DNA of 64,000 nt from an uncultured cyanobacterium. GTDB lineage: Bacteria; Cyanobacteriota; Cyanobacteriia; Cyanobacteriales; Nostocaceae. A program made the position numbers and the translations under genes. The stretch lies in assembly GCA_903848645.1 (NCBI GenBank), contig CAINGU010000083.1:1-64000 (forward strand), given 5' to 3'. Below, piece by piece: positions 47,239-55,633 of this stretch. Every line of letters begins with the position of its first letter. The first letter of the stretch is position 1. The notes under the pieces are model-generated. The model was given only the letters and a program-made list of their open reading frames with translations, had not been told where the DNA came from and searched no databases.

Positions 47239-47344
47239 TATAGCGGTATGCACTTGAATGCAATACAGTGATTAAATTGGAAAACCTATAGGGGCGGGGA
47301 AACCCCGCCCTCAATTGTATTGCATCCGAGCGATAACTGCTATA
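47239..47344. repeat. MITE-like element, TATAGCGGT/AACTGCTATA ends
   Basis: Left end TATAGCGGTATGCACTTG and right end CGAGCGATAACTGCTATA pair imperfectly; inside them TGCAATACA (47259-47267) pairs with TGTATTGCA. The centre holds a strong GGGGCGGGG-AAA-CCCCGCCC stem. 106 bases, no coding capacity. Confidence 0.75.
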
Positions 47345-47627
47345 ACCTGGTCTATCTTTGATAGTCTTAGTTTTTCAACCTTGTGGTTATAGAATGAGGA
47401 GAAATTTTCAGACAAATTGCTTGATATCAAGCATCAGCACTATCTTAGTCTCTGAATCTGTAGATATTGATATCTACCGTTGAGAAATAAAACAGAAACC
47501 TGCTAAAATTAGTGCCATAACTTTCTCCTCTTTCCTTTTTAATGGGACGCTTTAAAATTGTAAATCACCTATGGTTGTAATAGTATATATCTAGTTAAAA
47601 ATAAATGAAGCTATGAGTTTAACTACG

Positions 47628-47700
47628 TCAAAAGATAGAAATTATAAATTAATATTTACAACCATAGAATCATTATATTTATTAAAATCAAGCTTATAAA
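47628..47700 (+). promoter_or_regulatory. Shared upstream element of precursor genes, copy 2
   Basis: TCAAAAGATAGAAATTATAA (47628-47647), 19 bases, GAATCATT (47667-47674), 19 bases, TTATAAA (47694-47700). All three blocks and both gaps match the copy before 48251 exactly. The start codon follows 47 bases later. Probably promoter plus upstream binding site. Confidence 0.75.
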
Positions 47701-47747
47701 AAGATAGTAGGTTAACAATAGCTATTAACCAATGGAGGCTAACAATT

Positions 47748-47939
47748 ATGGTTGTTCAAATCAAAAACCTTGAATCAGATTTTCTGGAAGAGTTATCAAC
47801 TGAAAACCAGCAACTTATCTCTGGCGGTCACTGGGGTGGTGGCTGGGGTCGTCCCTGGAGCGGTGGCGGTCACTGGGGCGGTGGCTGGGGTCGTCCCTGG
47901 AGCGGTGGCGGTCACTGGGGACACCGCCGTCGCTGGTGA
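47748..47939 (+). CDS. Double-glycine-leader peptide with 14-residue His/Trp/Gly repeat
   Basis: A 63-residue precursor. ATG 47748 has GGAGG at 47734-47738. The leader (MVVQIKNLESDFLEELSTEN and on to LISGG, 27 residues) is followed directly by two copies of HWGGGWGRPWSGGG and the ending HWGHRRRW. The core is 36 residues with seven Trp, three His in the repeats and a basic tail. His/Trp/Gly repeats could bind metal or membranes; neither is shown. The coding DNA is GC-rich compared with the flanks. Confidence 0.82.
   Translation: MVVQIKNLESDFLEELSTENQQLISGGHWGGGWGRPWSGGGHWGGGWGRPWSGGGHWGHRRRW
47829..47920 (+). repeat. 42-base in-frame tandem repeat
   Basis: Units at 47829-47870 and 47871-47912 differ at only one base (GGT/GGC, synonymous), and a partial third unit (CACTGGGG) follows. 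The repeat encodes 14 residues, so gains or losses keep the frame. Confidence 0.9.
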
Positions 47940-48250
47940 TAAATTAACCTAGCCTAGTTTAACAACACGCGAAAGTCCCCGCCCTCAATGTATTGATATG
48001 GTGGGGATGAATAGCGGGGGTTGAGGATTACATCTGGAATTGATTTTTTACAATCATCAATCATTCAAAGCATTATCAAATAAAGATTTTATATTTTATT
48101 TTGCGGAGAATGAAGATGCTGTAAATCAAAAGATAGAAATTATAACTATTAGTTTCTAACTATAGAATCATTAAATTGATAGAAAAAACCTTTATAAAGT
48201 AAGCATGGGTGTATGACACCCAATAAAACAATTGAGGTCAACAATTATTT
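47940..48250. other. Spacer between precursor genes
   Basis: No gene. TCCCCGCCCTCAA near 47975 and AGCGGGGGTTGAGGA near 48011 can pair and may act as terminator for the 47748 gene. The second half carries the shared upstream element (48126-48198). Confidence 0.45.
48126..48198 (+). promoter_or_regulatory. Shared upstream element of precursor genes, copy 3
   Basis: TCAAAAGATAGAAATTATAA (48126-48145), 19 bases, GAATCATT (48165-48172), 19 bases, TTATAAA (48192-48198). Identical blocks and gaps to 47628-47700. The start codon at 48251 follows 52 bases later. Confidence 0.75.
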
Positions 48251-48445
48251 ATGTCAAATCAAAATATCCCATCTAATTTACTTGTGGAATTATCCATAGA
48301 AGAACAGCAACTTCTAGCTGGCGGATACCGAGGTTATAAAGATGATAGAGATGATAGAGATGATGGATATGGTGGCGGTTATAAACCTAAAAAATTTGGC
48401 AAAAATCGTAAGAAGAAGAAATATGGCAGTTGGTATGGTCGATAA
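48251..48445 (+). CDS. Double-glycine-leader peptide with Asp/Arg/Lys/Tyr/Gly-rich core
   Basis: A 64-residue precursor from ATG 48251, with TTGAGG upstream. The leader MSNQNIPSNLLVELSIEEQQ and on to LLAGG (about 25 residues) closely matches the 47016 leader. The 39-residue core has a KDDRDDRDDGYGGGYK acidic/Gly stretch and a basic NRKKKKYGSWYGR tail, no cysteines. Last gene of the precursor set. Confidence 0.78.
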   Translation: MSNQNIPSNLLVELSIEEQQLLAGGYRGYKDDRDDRDDGYGGGYKPKKFGKNRKKKKYGSWYGR

Positions 48446-48487
48446 CTATCAAAAATGAAGTTCATCTTCCCTCCTATCTCTTCCCTA

Positions 48488-49387
48488 CTACCTTTTGCTT
48501 AGTAACTCACCAATCCAATCAAGTAAAATCGGATTTACTAAATCAGGAGATTCATCTTGAGGACAATGTCCCACACCTTCTAAAGGAATAAAGTTTTGCA
48601 CTTGGGGAAAATTGGCTAACTCTCTACCTAAATTAATAGGTTCCCAAGGGTCAGCCGTTCCCCATAAAATAATCACTGGACAGGATAATATAGGTAATAA
48701 GTCTTCCGGTAAAGGACCACTGGAGTAAGCTGTAAAAGCCAAGAATACAGCCGCAGCCCCAGGATCTTTCGCCGGTGTCATCAAGATATCAACTAACTCA
48801 TCTGTCACCGCTTCCCCGTTAGCATAAGCCTGTAAAAGAATCTTTTTCACAGTTTTTGGTTTCGCTAATTGGCTAAAAAAGAAATCACCTATTGCTTTAA
48901 TCGCCAAAAAGTTTTGCAGAATTGGCGCACCAAATCGCTTCAGCCAAGGCAAATTAACTCGTTTACGATCATGTAATAACCGCAAAGAACAATTTAATAA
49001 AGCCGTTCCTAAAGCCATATCTGGGTTAATTACCGCCGCTTGCATTGCCACAATACAACCAATAGAATTTCCGATTAAAAATGCAGGTTCACCTACCACT
49101 TCCTGACAAAAATCTGCTACTTGTTGTCCCCAAGTTTCCAGCGTATAAGTAATTTTTTCTCCTGGTTTGGGTTTAGCTGAACCGCCAAAACCAATTAAGT
49201 CAATCGCATATACCCGGCAACTTTCTGCTAACGCTGGGATATTTTTGCGCCAGTGTCCCCAGGATGCACCAAAACCATGTATTAAAATTACAGCCGGTCC
49301 GGTATTGCCTTGAGTTTGGTAACAAATAGGAAAACCTTGCCAAATCCAGATTTGTGTAGAGGTAAATGTCTTTGTATCAGATTGCAT
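48488..49387 (-). CDS. Alpha/beta hydrolase
   Basis: A 299-residue protein from ATG 49387; upstream in-frame starts lie inside a repeat element and are unlikely, though ATG at 49402 is possible. Motifs: oxyanion HGFGASWGHW, nucleophile elbow GNSIGC, acid in WGTADPWEP and catalytic His in GVGHCPQDE. It resembles the cyanobacterial and plastid hydrolases near pheophytinase and epoxide-hydrolase-like enzymes; the substrate is unknown. The C-terminus points toward the peptide cassette, but the strands are convergent and no link is implied. Confidence 0.88.
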   Translation of the reverse strand: MQSDTKTFTSTQIWIWQGFPICYQTQGNTGPAVILIHGFGASWGHWRKNIPALAESCRVYAIDLIGFGGSAKPKPGEKITYTLETWGQQVADFCQEVVGEPAFLIGNSIGCIVAMQAAVINPDMALGTALLNCSLRLLHDRKRVNLPWLKRFGAPILQNFLAIKAIGDFFFSQLAKPKTVKKILLQAYANGEAVTDELVDILMTPAKDPGAAAVFLAFTAYSSGPLPEDLLPILSCPVIILWGTADPWEPINLGRELANFPQVQNFIPLEGVGHCPQDESPDLVNPILLDWIGELLSKR

Positions 49388-49424
49388 GGTAAATATTATC
49401 ATGATAAATGATTTTAAAAAAATG

Positions 49425-49446
49425 TAGGGGCGGGGTTTCCCCGCCC
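49425..49446. repeat. GGGGCGGGG hairpin next to an inverted-repeat element
   Basis: GGGGCGGGG-TTT-CCCCGCCC pairs almost perfectly. The same stem in the other orientation of its loop (AAA) is the centre of the 47239-47344 element. Confidence 0.65.
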
Positions 49447-49677
49447 TCATTGGTGTCAACTAAACAATTTTCAGGTTCTTTAGTCATCTAAAGATGACTA
49501 AGTAACCATAAAAATTTTTAAATTCTTTAGTAAACTTCAGTTGACTTTACCTATTAGCCCGGAAATATGGCTTACGCCACGCTACACTATCATTTCCGGG
49601 CGGGTTTGGAAGCTAAACAAATAAGCTATTTGTAGCCTATAGGTAGCGTGACGTAAGCCATATTTGACACCAATGAG
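49446..49677. repeat. Complete inverted-repeat element, CTCATTGGTGTCAA ends
   Basis: CTCATTGGTGTCAA (49446-49459) is repeated perfectly inverted as TTGACACCAATGAG (49664-49677). The interior holds the same hairpins as 47-217. The central CCCGGAA/TTCCGGG stem contains an extra ATGGCTTACGCCACGCTACAC segment (near 49565-49586), and a related GTAGCGTGACGTAAGCCAT lies near the right end. 232 bases, no coding capacity. Confidence 0.82.
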
Positions 49678-49856
49678 CAGTTCCCTCTCTCAACGAGTGA
49701 ATTTAATTTTGTCTCACTACCTATTTTATATTTTCTCAAAAATATTTGTTTCATACGTATATCATGAAATCCTGATTCCGCTAAAGTAAATCTAGGAAGG
49801 TAAAATTTCCATCATTCAAAATATCCAGACCCCGGACTTTAATCGGGTGCATAGTT

Positions 49857-52800
49857 ATGAATACTCGGCGGTCTACCAAGAAATCTCCTAATAATGCTAC
49901 TCCACCAGCATCTCCCCAACAACAGGGAACAGAAAAAGAATTATTTCCCATTGTCGGCATTGGTGCTTCTGCTGGTGGTTTGGAGGCATTTACTCAACTA
50001 TTGAATCATTTACCAATAGATACTGGTATGGGATTTGTGCTGATACAGCATTTAAGTCCGAACCAAAAAAGTATGTTGCCCGATATTCTTTCCCGCACAA
50101 CCCAAATGCCTGTAACTGAGGCACAGGAAGGGATAAAAGTACGACCGAATCATATTTATGTGATTCCACCTAATGTCACCATGACTATACATAAGGGGGT
50201 GCTGCAACTCAACCCCCGTCAGAAAACTCGCGGTTTAGCACTGACTATTGATAGTTTCTTGTTGTCTTTAGCAGATGATTTAAGTAGTAAAGCCATTGGT
50301 GTGGTGCTGTCGGGGGGTAATGAAGATGGTACAAGGGGTTTAGAAAGTATCAAAGGTGCAGGTGGTATTACCTTTGCCCAAGCTGAAGAAGCGGGAATGG
50401 TTAGTACCATGCCAAATACTGCTGTTGCTTCTGGTCATGTAGACTTTATCCTCACCCCCCAACAAATTGCTGAGAAACTAGGAAACATTAGTTGTCATCC
50501 CTATATTAAAGAATCAGAACCAGTTGCAGTAACTGAAGTCGCCATCGAAGCAACAGATCCTTTATTACATCTTTTCCAGATTCTCCGGGCTGCTACTGGT
50601 GTTGATTTTACCTATTACAAGCATACTACTTTGAAACGGCGAATTCAGCGCCGGATGATGTTATATAGATTAGATAATCTAGAAGATTATATTTATTTTC
50701 TCCAAACTCATCCGGTTGAAGTTAACGCATTATATCAAGATGTATTAATTACTGTCACCAGTTTTTTCCGAGATCCAGAAGCATTTGAAGCTTTAAAAAC
50801 TAAAGTATTTCCCATTCTTACTAAGCAGCGTAAAACTGATGATCCTATCCGTGTATGGATAGCAGGATGTTCAACTGGTGAAGAAGCCTACTCTATCGCC
50901 ATCTCCTTAATAGAATTTTTAACGAATCAAGGCATGAATATCCCCATTCAGATTTTTGCGACAGATGTGAATGAGGTAGCTATAGAAAAAGCGAGAATTG
51001 GCATTTACAAACCCAACCAAGTGGCAGATATTTCTCCCGAACGATTGCAACGTTTCTTTGTGCCTCTAGATAATGGCTACCAAATTAGCAAGTTAATCCG
51101 AGAACTGTGTGTTTTTGCCAAACAAAATCTGATTAATGATCCGCCTTTTTCTCGATTGGATCTAATTACTTGCCGGAATGTCATGATTTATTTAGGTTCT
51201 CCTGTCCAGAAGAAAATTGTGCCAATCTTCCATTATGGTCTTAAACCTACAGGCTTTTTGATGTTAGGTACATCAGAAACAGTGGGGGAATTTGCTGATT
51301 TATTTGCTGTGGTGGATAAAAAGTACAAAATATATAATCGAAAAATCACATCTATCATATTACCGATTGAAATCATCCCCAGTCAACAGCCGGTGGAAAG
51401 TCGCAAACCGCAACCATCAGTACCTAATATTTCGTGGAATGATATAGAAATACAGAAACAAGCTGACAGGATTGTGTTAAATCAATTTTCCCCTGTGGGT
51501 GTGGTGATTGATAAGAATTTAGAAATTTTACAATTCCGAGGCCAGACAAGTCTCTATTTAGAACCAGCACCAGGCAAACCCAGTTTTAATTTGCTGAAAA
51601 TGGCTAAGGAAGAATTACGGTTAGATTTACGTACATCTATTCATCAAGCTAAACGGCAACGGGTGGCAGTTAAAAAAGAAGGGATAAAAATTATCAGAAA
51701 TGAGCTAGTTAGGCTGGTGAATATTGAAATAATTCCTTTTCAAATGCCTAATCAACAGACAGAAGATTTGCTTTTAGTTTTGTTTATGGAATCATCGCCA
51801 GCAGTTACTTCTGTGCAAGCATTAAATAGTGATATTGAATCTGTGCAAGAGCAAAACAACAATTATGCCAAAGAAATTGCTGATCTCCGACAGGAATTAA
51901 AAACTAATAAAGAGTATCTGCAATCAATTATTGAAGAACAGCAAGCTTCTAATCAAGATTTGAAAGCAGCGAATGAAGAAATACTTTCTAGTAATGAAGA
52001 GTTGCAAAGTACCAATGAGGAATTACAAACAGCCAAGGAAGAAATTCAGGCTACTAATGAAGAATTAAATACTATTAATGATGAACTACAACGGCGGAAT
52101 CTTGAATCTAATCAGGTGAGTAATGATTTACAAAATCTCCTGACTAGTATTAATATTTCTATCCTGATGTTAGGTAGTAATTTACAGATTCGCCGCTTTA
52201 CTCCGGTAGCGGGGTTAATATTTAATTTGATTCCTTCCGATGTGGGAAGACCATTAAGTGATATTAAACATAAGTTAAATATACCAGATTTAGAAACACA
52301 AATTTTAGAAGTAATTAGTAGTCTAAATTTTAAAACTCAGGAAGTGCAAGACCAGGATGGTCATTGGTATGATTTACGCATTAGACCCTATCGGACGATA
52401 GATAACAAAATTGATGGTGCTGTAGTAGTTTTGGTAGATATTGATGAACTCAAACATAGTACAGATCAACTCAGAGCAGCCCGTCATTATTCAGAAGCGA
52501 TTGTGGATACTGTCCGCCAATCTTTAGTGGTGCTAGATACAGATTTACGCGTGGTTACAGCTAATCGGTTTTTCTACGACACATTTAGGGTGATGCAAGT
52601 AGAAACAGAAAATCGCCTGATTTATGAAATCGGTAATGGACAGTGGGATATTTCTCAATTGCGATCGCTCTTAGAAGATGTTATCACCCACCAAACCCAG
52701 TTTCAAGATGTGGAAGTTGAGCATAATTTTGAGCAAATCGGCATCAAAGTTATGCGTCTCAATGCCCGACAAATGCCGCAAATAGGCGATCAACCACTGA

Positions 52801-54065
52801 TTCTCCTAGTAATTGAGGATATTACTCAATCGAAGCAATTTGAAGCAGAACGGATTCAACTCCTAGAACAAGAACAATCAGCCCGGACTGCCGCAGAAAC
52901 AGCTAACTTTGCCAAAGATGAGTTTTTATCCATTCTCTCTCACGAGTTGCGAAACCCCCTCAATTCCCTGCTAGGGTGGTCAGGCCTGTTGCGCCATAAG
53001 AAGCTTGATGAAGCTAAGACTGAACACGCATTAGAAGCTATTGAACGGGCTGCCCAAGCTCAAAATCTGTTAATTATGGATTTATTGGATGTTTCCCGAA
53101 TTAGCAGTGGTAGTATGCGTTTGGATGCCCAACCAGTGAACCTGATTCCTGTGATTTTAGCAGCTATAGACGTGGTGCATTTGTCCGCAGAGGCAAAAAA
53201 TATTCAAATTCAATCAAGACTAGATCCTAATGCCAAAACTGTACTGGGAGATCCAATTCGCTTACAACAAATAATTTGGAATTTACTTTCTAACTCGATT
53301 AAATTTACTCCCCCAGAAGGCAGAATTGATATTAGTTTAGATTACAGTGATGTTCAAGCTGAAATTCAAGTTCAGGACACGGGACGAGGTATTAGTCCTG
53401 ACTTTCTCCCTTATGTATTTGACCGCTTCCGTCAATCTGATGGCAGTAAAACCAAGTCAAATTCTGGTTTAGGACTAGGGCTGACCATAGTGCGTCATTT
53501 GGTAGAACTTCACGGTGGGACAATCTCAGTCACCAGTCCAGGTGAAGGTCAAGGCTCAACTTTTACCGTTAGGCTACCTCTGCAAACTAACCTGAAAGCC
53601 CCCGATATAGCCATAGAACCCGTTGCTACCCCTACCCCCCCTGCTACCCCTACCCCTACCCCCGATACTTCCTACCCATCCTTAGACGGTGTGCAAGTGC
53701 TGATTGTAGATGATGAACTAGACATCCGCGAATTATTCCGAATAGTCTTGGAGGAATGTGGCGCTGAAGTGACAGAGGCTGTATCTGTCAGAGAGGCTTT
53801 ATCAAAATTCAGGGATAATCCTGGTGGCTACGACGTACTTGTATCTGATATTGGTCTGCCAGAAGAAGATGGTTATATGCTGATTCGTCAGATCCGGCAG
53901 CTAAGTCCCGAAGCCGGTGGACAAATTCCCGCTGCTGCGCTAACTGCCTATACTGGAGAAGCCGAGGAAGCAGCCGCTAAAGCCGCAGGATTTCAAATCC
54001 ATATTGGCAAACCCATAGAACTGGATCAATTAGTATCTGTAGTTGCTGCTTTAGCTGGAAGGTAA
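49857..54065 (+). CDS. CheB-CheR-PAS hybrid histidine kinase with receiver
   Basis: A 1402-residue fusion. CheB methylesterase (about 28-215) shows Ser in GASAGGLEAF (S38), His in LIQHLSP and Asp in GGNEDGTRG. CheR methyltransferase follows (about 235-510) with AGCSTGEEAYS and FFRDPEAF, ending in DLITCRNVMIYL. A coiled coil (about 665-765, NEELQSTNEELQ repeats) leads to PAS-like domains (about 770-1000). The HisKA phosphoacceptor is H1029 (SHELRNPLNSLL) and HATPase motifs NLLSNSIKF, DTGRGIS and GLGLGL follow. After a Pro/Thr linker the receiver has D1331. It probably senses a signal through PAS and relays phosphate internally; no separate output gene is adjacent. Confidence 0.93.
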   Translation: MNTRRSTKKSPNNATPPASPQQQGTEKELFPIVGIGASAGGLEAFTQLLNHLPIDTGMGFVLIQHLSPNQKSMLPDILSRTTQMPVTEAQEGIKVRPNHIYVIPPNVTMTIHKGVLQLNPRQKTRGLALTIDSFLLSLADDLSSKAIGVVLSGGNEDGTRGLESIKGAGGITFAQAEEAGMVSTMPNTAVASGHVDFILTPQQIAEKLGNISCHPYIKESEPVAVTEVAIEATDPLLHLFQILRAATGVDFTYYKHTTLKRRIQRRMMLYRLDNLEDYIYFLQTHPVEVNALYQDVLITVTSFFRDPEAFEALKTKVFPILTKQRKTDDPIRVWIAGCSTGEEAYSIAISLIEFLTNQGMNIPIQIFATDVNEVAIEKARIGIYKPNQVADISPERLQRFFVPLDNGYQISKLIRELCVFAKQNLINDPPFSRLDLITCRNVMIYLGSPVQKKIVPIFHYGLKPTGFLMLGTSETVGEFADLFAVVDKKYKIYNRKITSIILPIEIIPSQQPVESRKPQPSVPNISWNDIEIQKQADRIVLNQFSPVGVVIDKNLEILQFRGQTSLYLEPAPGKPSFNLLKMAKEELRLDLRTSIHQAKRQRVAVKKEGIKIIRNELVRLVNIEIIPFQMPNQQTEDLLLVLFMESSPAVTSVQALNSDIESVQEQNNNYAKEIADLRQELKTNKEYLQSIIEEQQASNQDLKAANEEILSSNEELQSTNEELQTAKEEIQATNEELNTINDELQRRNLESNQVSNDLQNLLTSINISILMLGSNLQIRRFTPVAGLIFNLIPSDVGRPLSDIKHKLNIPDLETQILEVISSLNFKTQEVQDQDGHWYDLRIRPYRTIDNKIDGAVVVLVDIDELKHSTDQLRAARHYSEAIVDTVRQSLVVLDTDLRVVTANRFFYDTFRVMQVETENRLIYEIGNGQWDISQLRSLLEDVITHQTQFQDVEVEHNFEQIGIKVMRLNARQMPQIGDQPLILLVIEDITQSKQFEAERIQLLEQEQSARTAAETANFAKDEFLSILSHELRNPLNSLLGWSGLLRHKKLDEAKTEHALEAIERAAQAQNLLIMDLLDVSRISSGSMRLDAQPVNLIPVILAAIDVVHLSAEAKNIQIQSRLDPNAKTVLGDPIRLQQIIWNLLSNSIKFTPPEGRIDISLDYSDVQAEIQVQDTGRGISPDFLPYVFDRFRQSDGSKTKSNSGLGLGLTIVRHLVELHGGTISVTSPGEGQGSTFTVRLPLQTNLKAPDIAIEPVATPTPPATPTPTPDTSYPSLDGVQVLIVDDELDIRELFRIVLEECGAEVTEAVSVREALSKFRDNPGGYDVLVSDIGLPEEDGYMLIRQIRQLSPEAGGQIPAAALTAYTGEAEEAAAKAAGFQIHIGKPIELDQLVSVVAALAGR

Positions 54066-54272
54066 TCCCCCTGCCCCCTGACTCCTGAATTCTGCTGTAT
54101 GTAAATTTTTCCAGAGGCTAAATTGAATAAAGTAATGATCATAGCTATACTGGTTTAAGAATATTTCCATAGTTTTCATGTAACTAAAAGTTACAAGGAA
54201 AATTCAAACCGCTTTAGAGGTATTGTCTAAAATATCTCGTTAAATTAGTATGTTTATAGCAGTTTACATACA

Positions 54273-54830
54273 ATGAATATAATAGAAATAAGTAATACTC
54301 CAATTGGGAGTTATGCCCCAGATTTTGAATTGCCCGGAATTGACAAAGAAGTACACCATTTAAGTCGCTATCTAGAAAAGTTTCGCTCAGTTTGTGTTGT
54401 TTCTTTATGTAGCCAATGTACTTACACAGAAATGTACATTGACAGGCTGAAAAATATTCAAGCGGAATTTGCTGATAGAGGTTTCACACTCATTGGTTTA
54501 AATGGTAGTAGTAGCGAAGATAATAGTAGAGACAATCTTGAACAGATGAAAATTTTTGCTGATCGTCATCAGCTAAATTTTCCCTATATATGGGACTCAA
54601 CACAAGATGTCACCCGCAGCTTTGGTGTCATTGCTACACCGACAGCTTTTTTAATAGATCATCATGGCATTGTCCGCTATAAAGGACAAATAGATAATCA
54701 CCCTCAAGCAGCATCAGCCCAGGGAGGAGATTATTTAAGAAATGCGATCGCTTGTTTATTTCAAGGGCAAGAAATACAGCCAACAGAAACCGAACAAATT
54801 GGTACTGTATTCAGATGGCAGACAACCTAA
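54273..54830 (+). CDS. Thioredoxin-fold redoxin (AhpC/TSA-like)
   Basis: A 185-residue protein. APDFELPGIDKEVHHLSRY begins a peroxiredoxin/thioredoxin-like fold, and VIATPTAFLIDHHGIVRYKG is the cis-Pro segment. The active-site region reads VSLCSQCTYTEMY, a CxxC in place of the usual peroxiredoxin PVCT, so disulfide exchange fits better than peroxide reduction. No signal peptide. It precedes pyrH on the same strand with a 74-base gap. Confidence 0.8.
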   Translation: MNIIEISNTPIGSYAPDFELPGIDKEVHHLSRYLEKFRSVCVVSLCSQCTYTEMYIDRLKNIQAEFADRGFTLIGLNGSSSEDNSRDNLEQMKIFADRHQLNFPYIWDSTQDVTRSFGVIATPTAFLIDHHGIVRYKGQIDNHPQAASAQGGDYLRNAIACLFQGQEIQPTETEQIGTVFRWQTT

Positions 54831-54904
54831 CTAGACACAGATAGTCACTCTACTGCTATCTTAAATTGGAGGCAATTGCAACTTTTTTGATAAAGCGGAA
54901 CTTC

Positions 54905-55633
54905 ATGGGAACGAATTACCGACGGGTTTTACTTAAACTGAGCGGTGAGGCCTTAATGGGCAACCTGGGCTATGGCATTGACCCGGAAGTGGTCGAGGAA
55001 ATAGCCAAGGAAATAGGAGAGGTGATAGCCACTGGTGTGCAAATAGCCGTCGTTGTTGGCGGTGGTAACATTTTTCGAGGTGTTAAAGCAGCATCGGCAG
55101 GCATGGATCGGGCAACCGCTGACTATATCGGGATGATTGCCACAGTAATGAACGCTATGACCCTGCAAGATTCCCTAGAACGGATGGGAATCCAAACCAG
55201 GGTGCAGACCGCCATTGCTATGCAAGAACTAGCAGAACCATATATTCGCCGTCGTGCCATCCGTCATTTAGAAAAAGGACGGGTGGTAATTTTTGGTGCT
55301 GGTTCAGGTAATCCCTTCTTTACCACAGATACCACTGCGGCCTTAAGAGCCGCAGAAATTGAAGCAGAAGTGATTTTTAAAGCCACGAAAGTAGACGGCA
55401 TTTACGATGCTGACCCCAAACTTTATCCTGATGCCAAGCGTTTTACTACTCTTACTTACGCCCACGTTTTGGCTAAAGATTTGCGAGTCATGGATAGTAC
55501 CGCAATTGCCTTATGTAAAGAAAATAATCTCCCCATTTTAGTATTTGACCTCACGGTGCGAGGTAATATCCACCGGGCAGTCATGGGAGAATCTATTGGC
55601 ACTCTTGTGGGAGGTTCTTGTGAAATTAGCTGA
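54905..55633 (+). CDS. pyrH: UMP kinase
   Basis: A 242-residue kinase from ATG 54905 (the frame is open 39 bases further upstream). [44 protein letters not shown] and [11 protein letters not shown] are the standard PyrH motifs. It phosphorylates UMP to UDP as a hexamer, typically GTP-activated and UTP-inhibited. It overlaps frr by 14 bases, a common cyanobacterial pairing. Confidence 0.97.
   Translation: MGTNYRRVLLKLSGEALMGNLGYGIDPEVVEEIAKEIGEVIATGVQIAVVVGGGNIFRGVKAASAGMDRATADYIGMIATVMNAMTLQDSLERMGIQTRVQTAIAMQELAEPYIRRRAIRHLEKGRVVIFGAGSGNPFFTTDTTAALRAAEIEAEVIFKATKVDGIYDADPKLYPDAKRFTTLTYAHVLAKDLRVMDSTAIALCKENNLPILVFDLTVRGNIHRAVMGESIGTLVGGSCEIS

Larger units (their letters stand above)
47214..47747. 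other. Spacer between precursor genes, with inserted element
   Basis: About 530 bases. Contains the MITE-like element at 47239-47344 and the shared upstream element of the next gene (47628-47700). The middle (47345-47627) is AT-rich and shows no gene and no further GG-leader frame. Confidence 0.5.

Noticed and set aside
47752-47952. Overlapping 66-residue frame in the Trp-rich precursor gene
   Set aside because: It is the +1 frame of the 42-base repeat (Val/Ala/Gly repeats) and has no leader or ribosome-binding site.
49388-49459. N-terminal extension of the alpha/beta hydrolase
   Set aside because: Falls in the GGGGCGGGG hairpin and the inverted-repeat element.
54068-54100. Terminator after the hybrid kinase gene
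   Set aside because: CCCCCTGCCCCCTGACTCC is a low-complexity repeat without a pairing arm.
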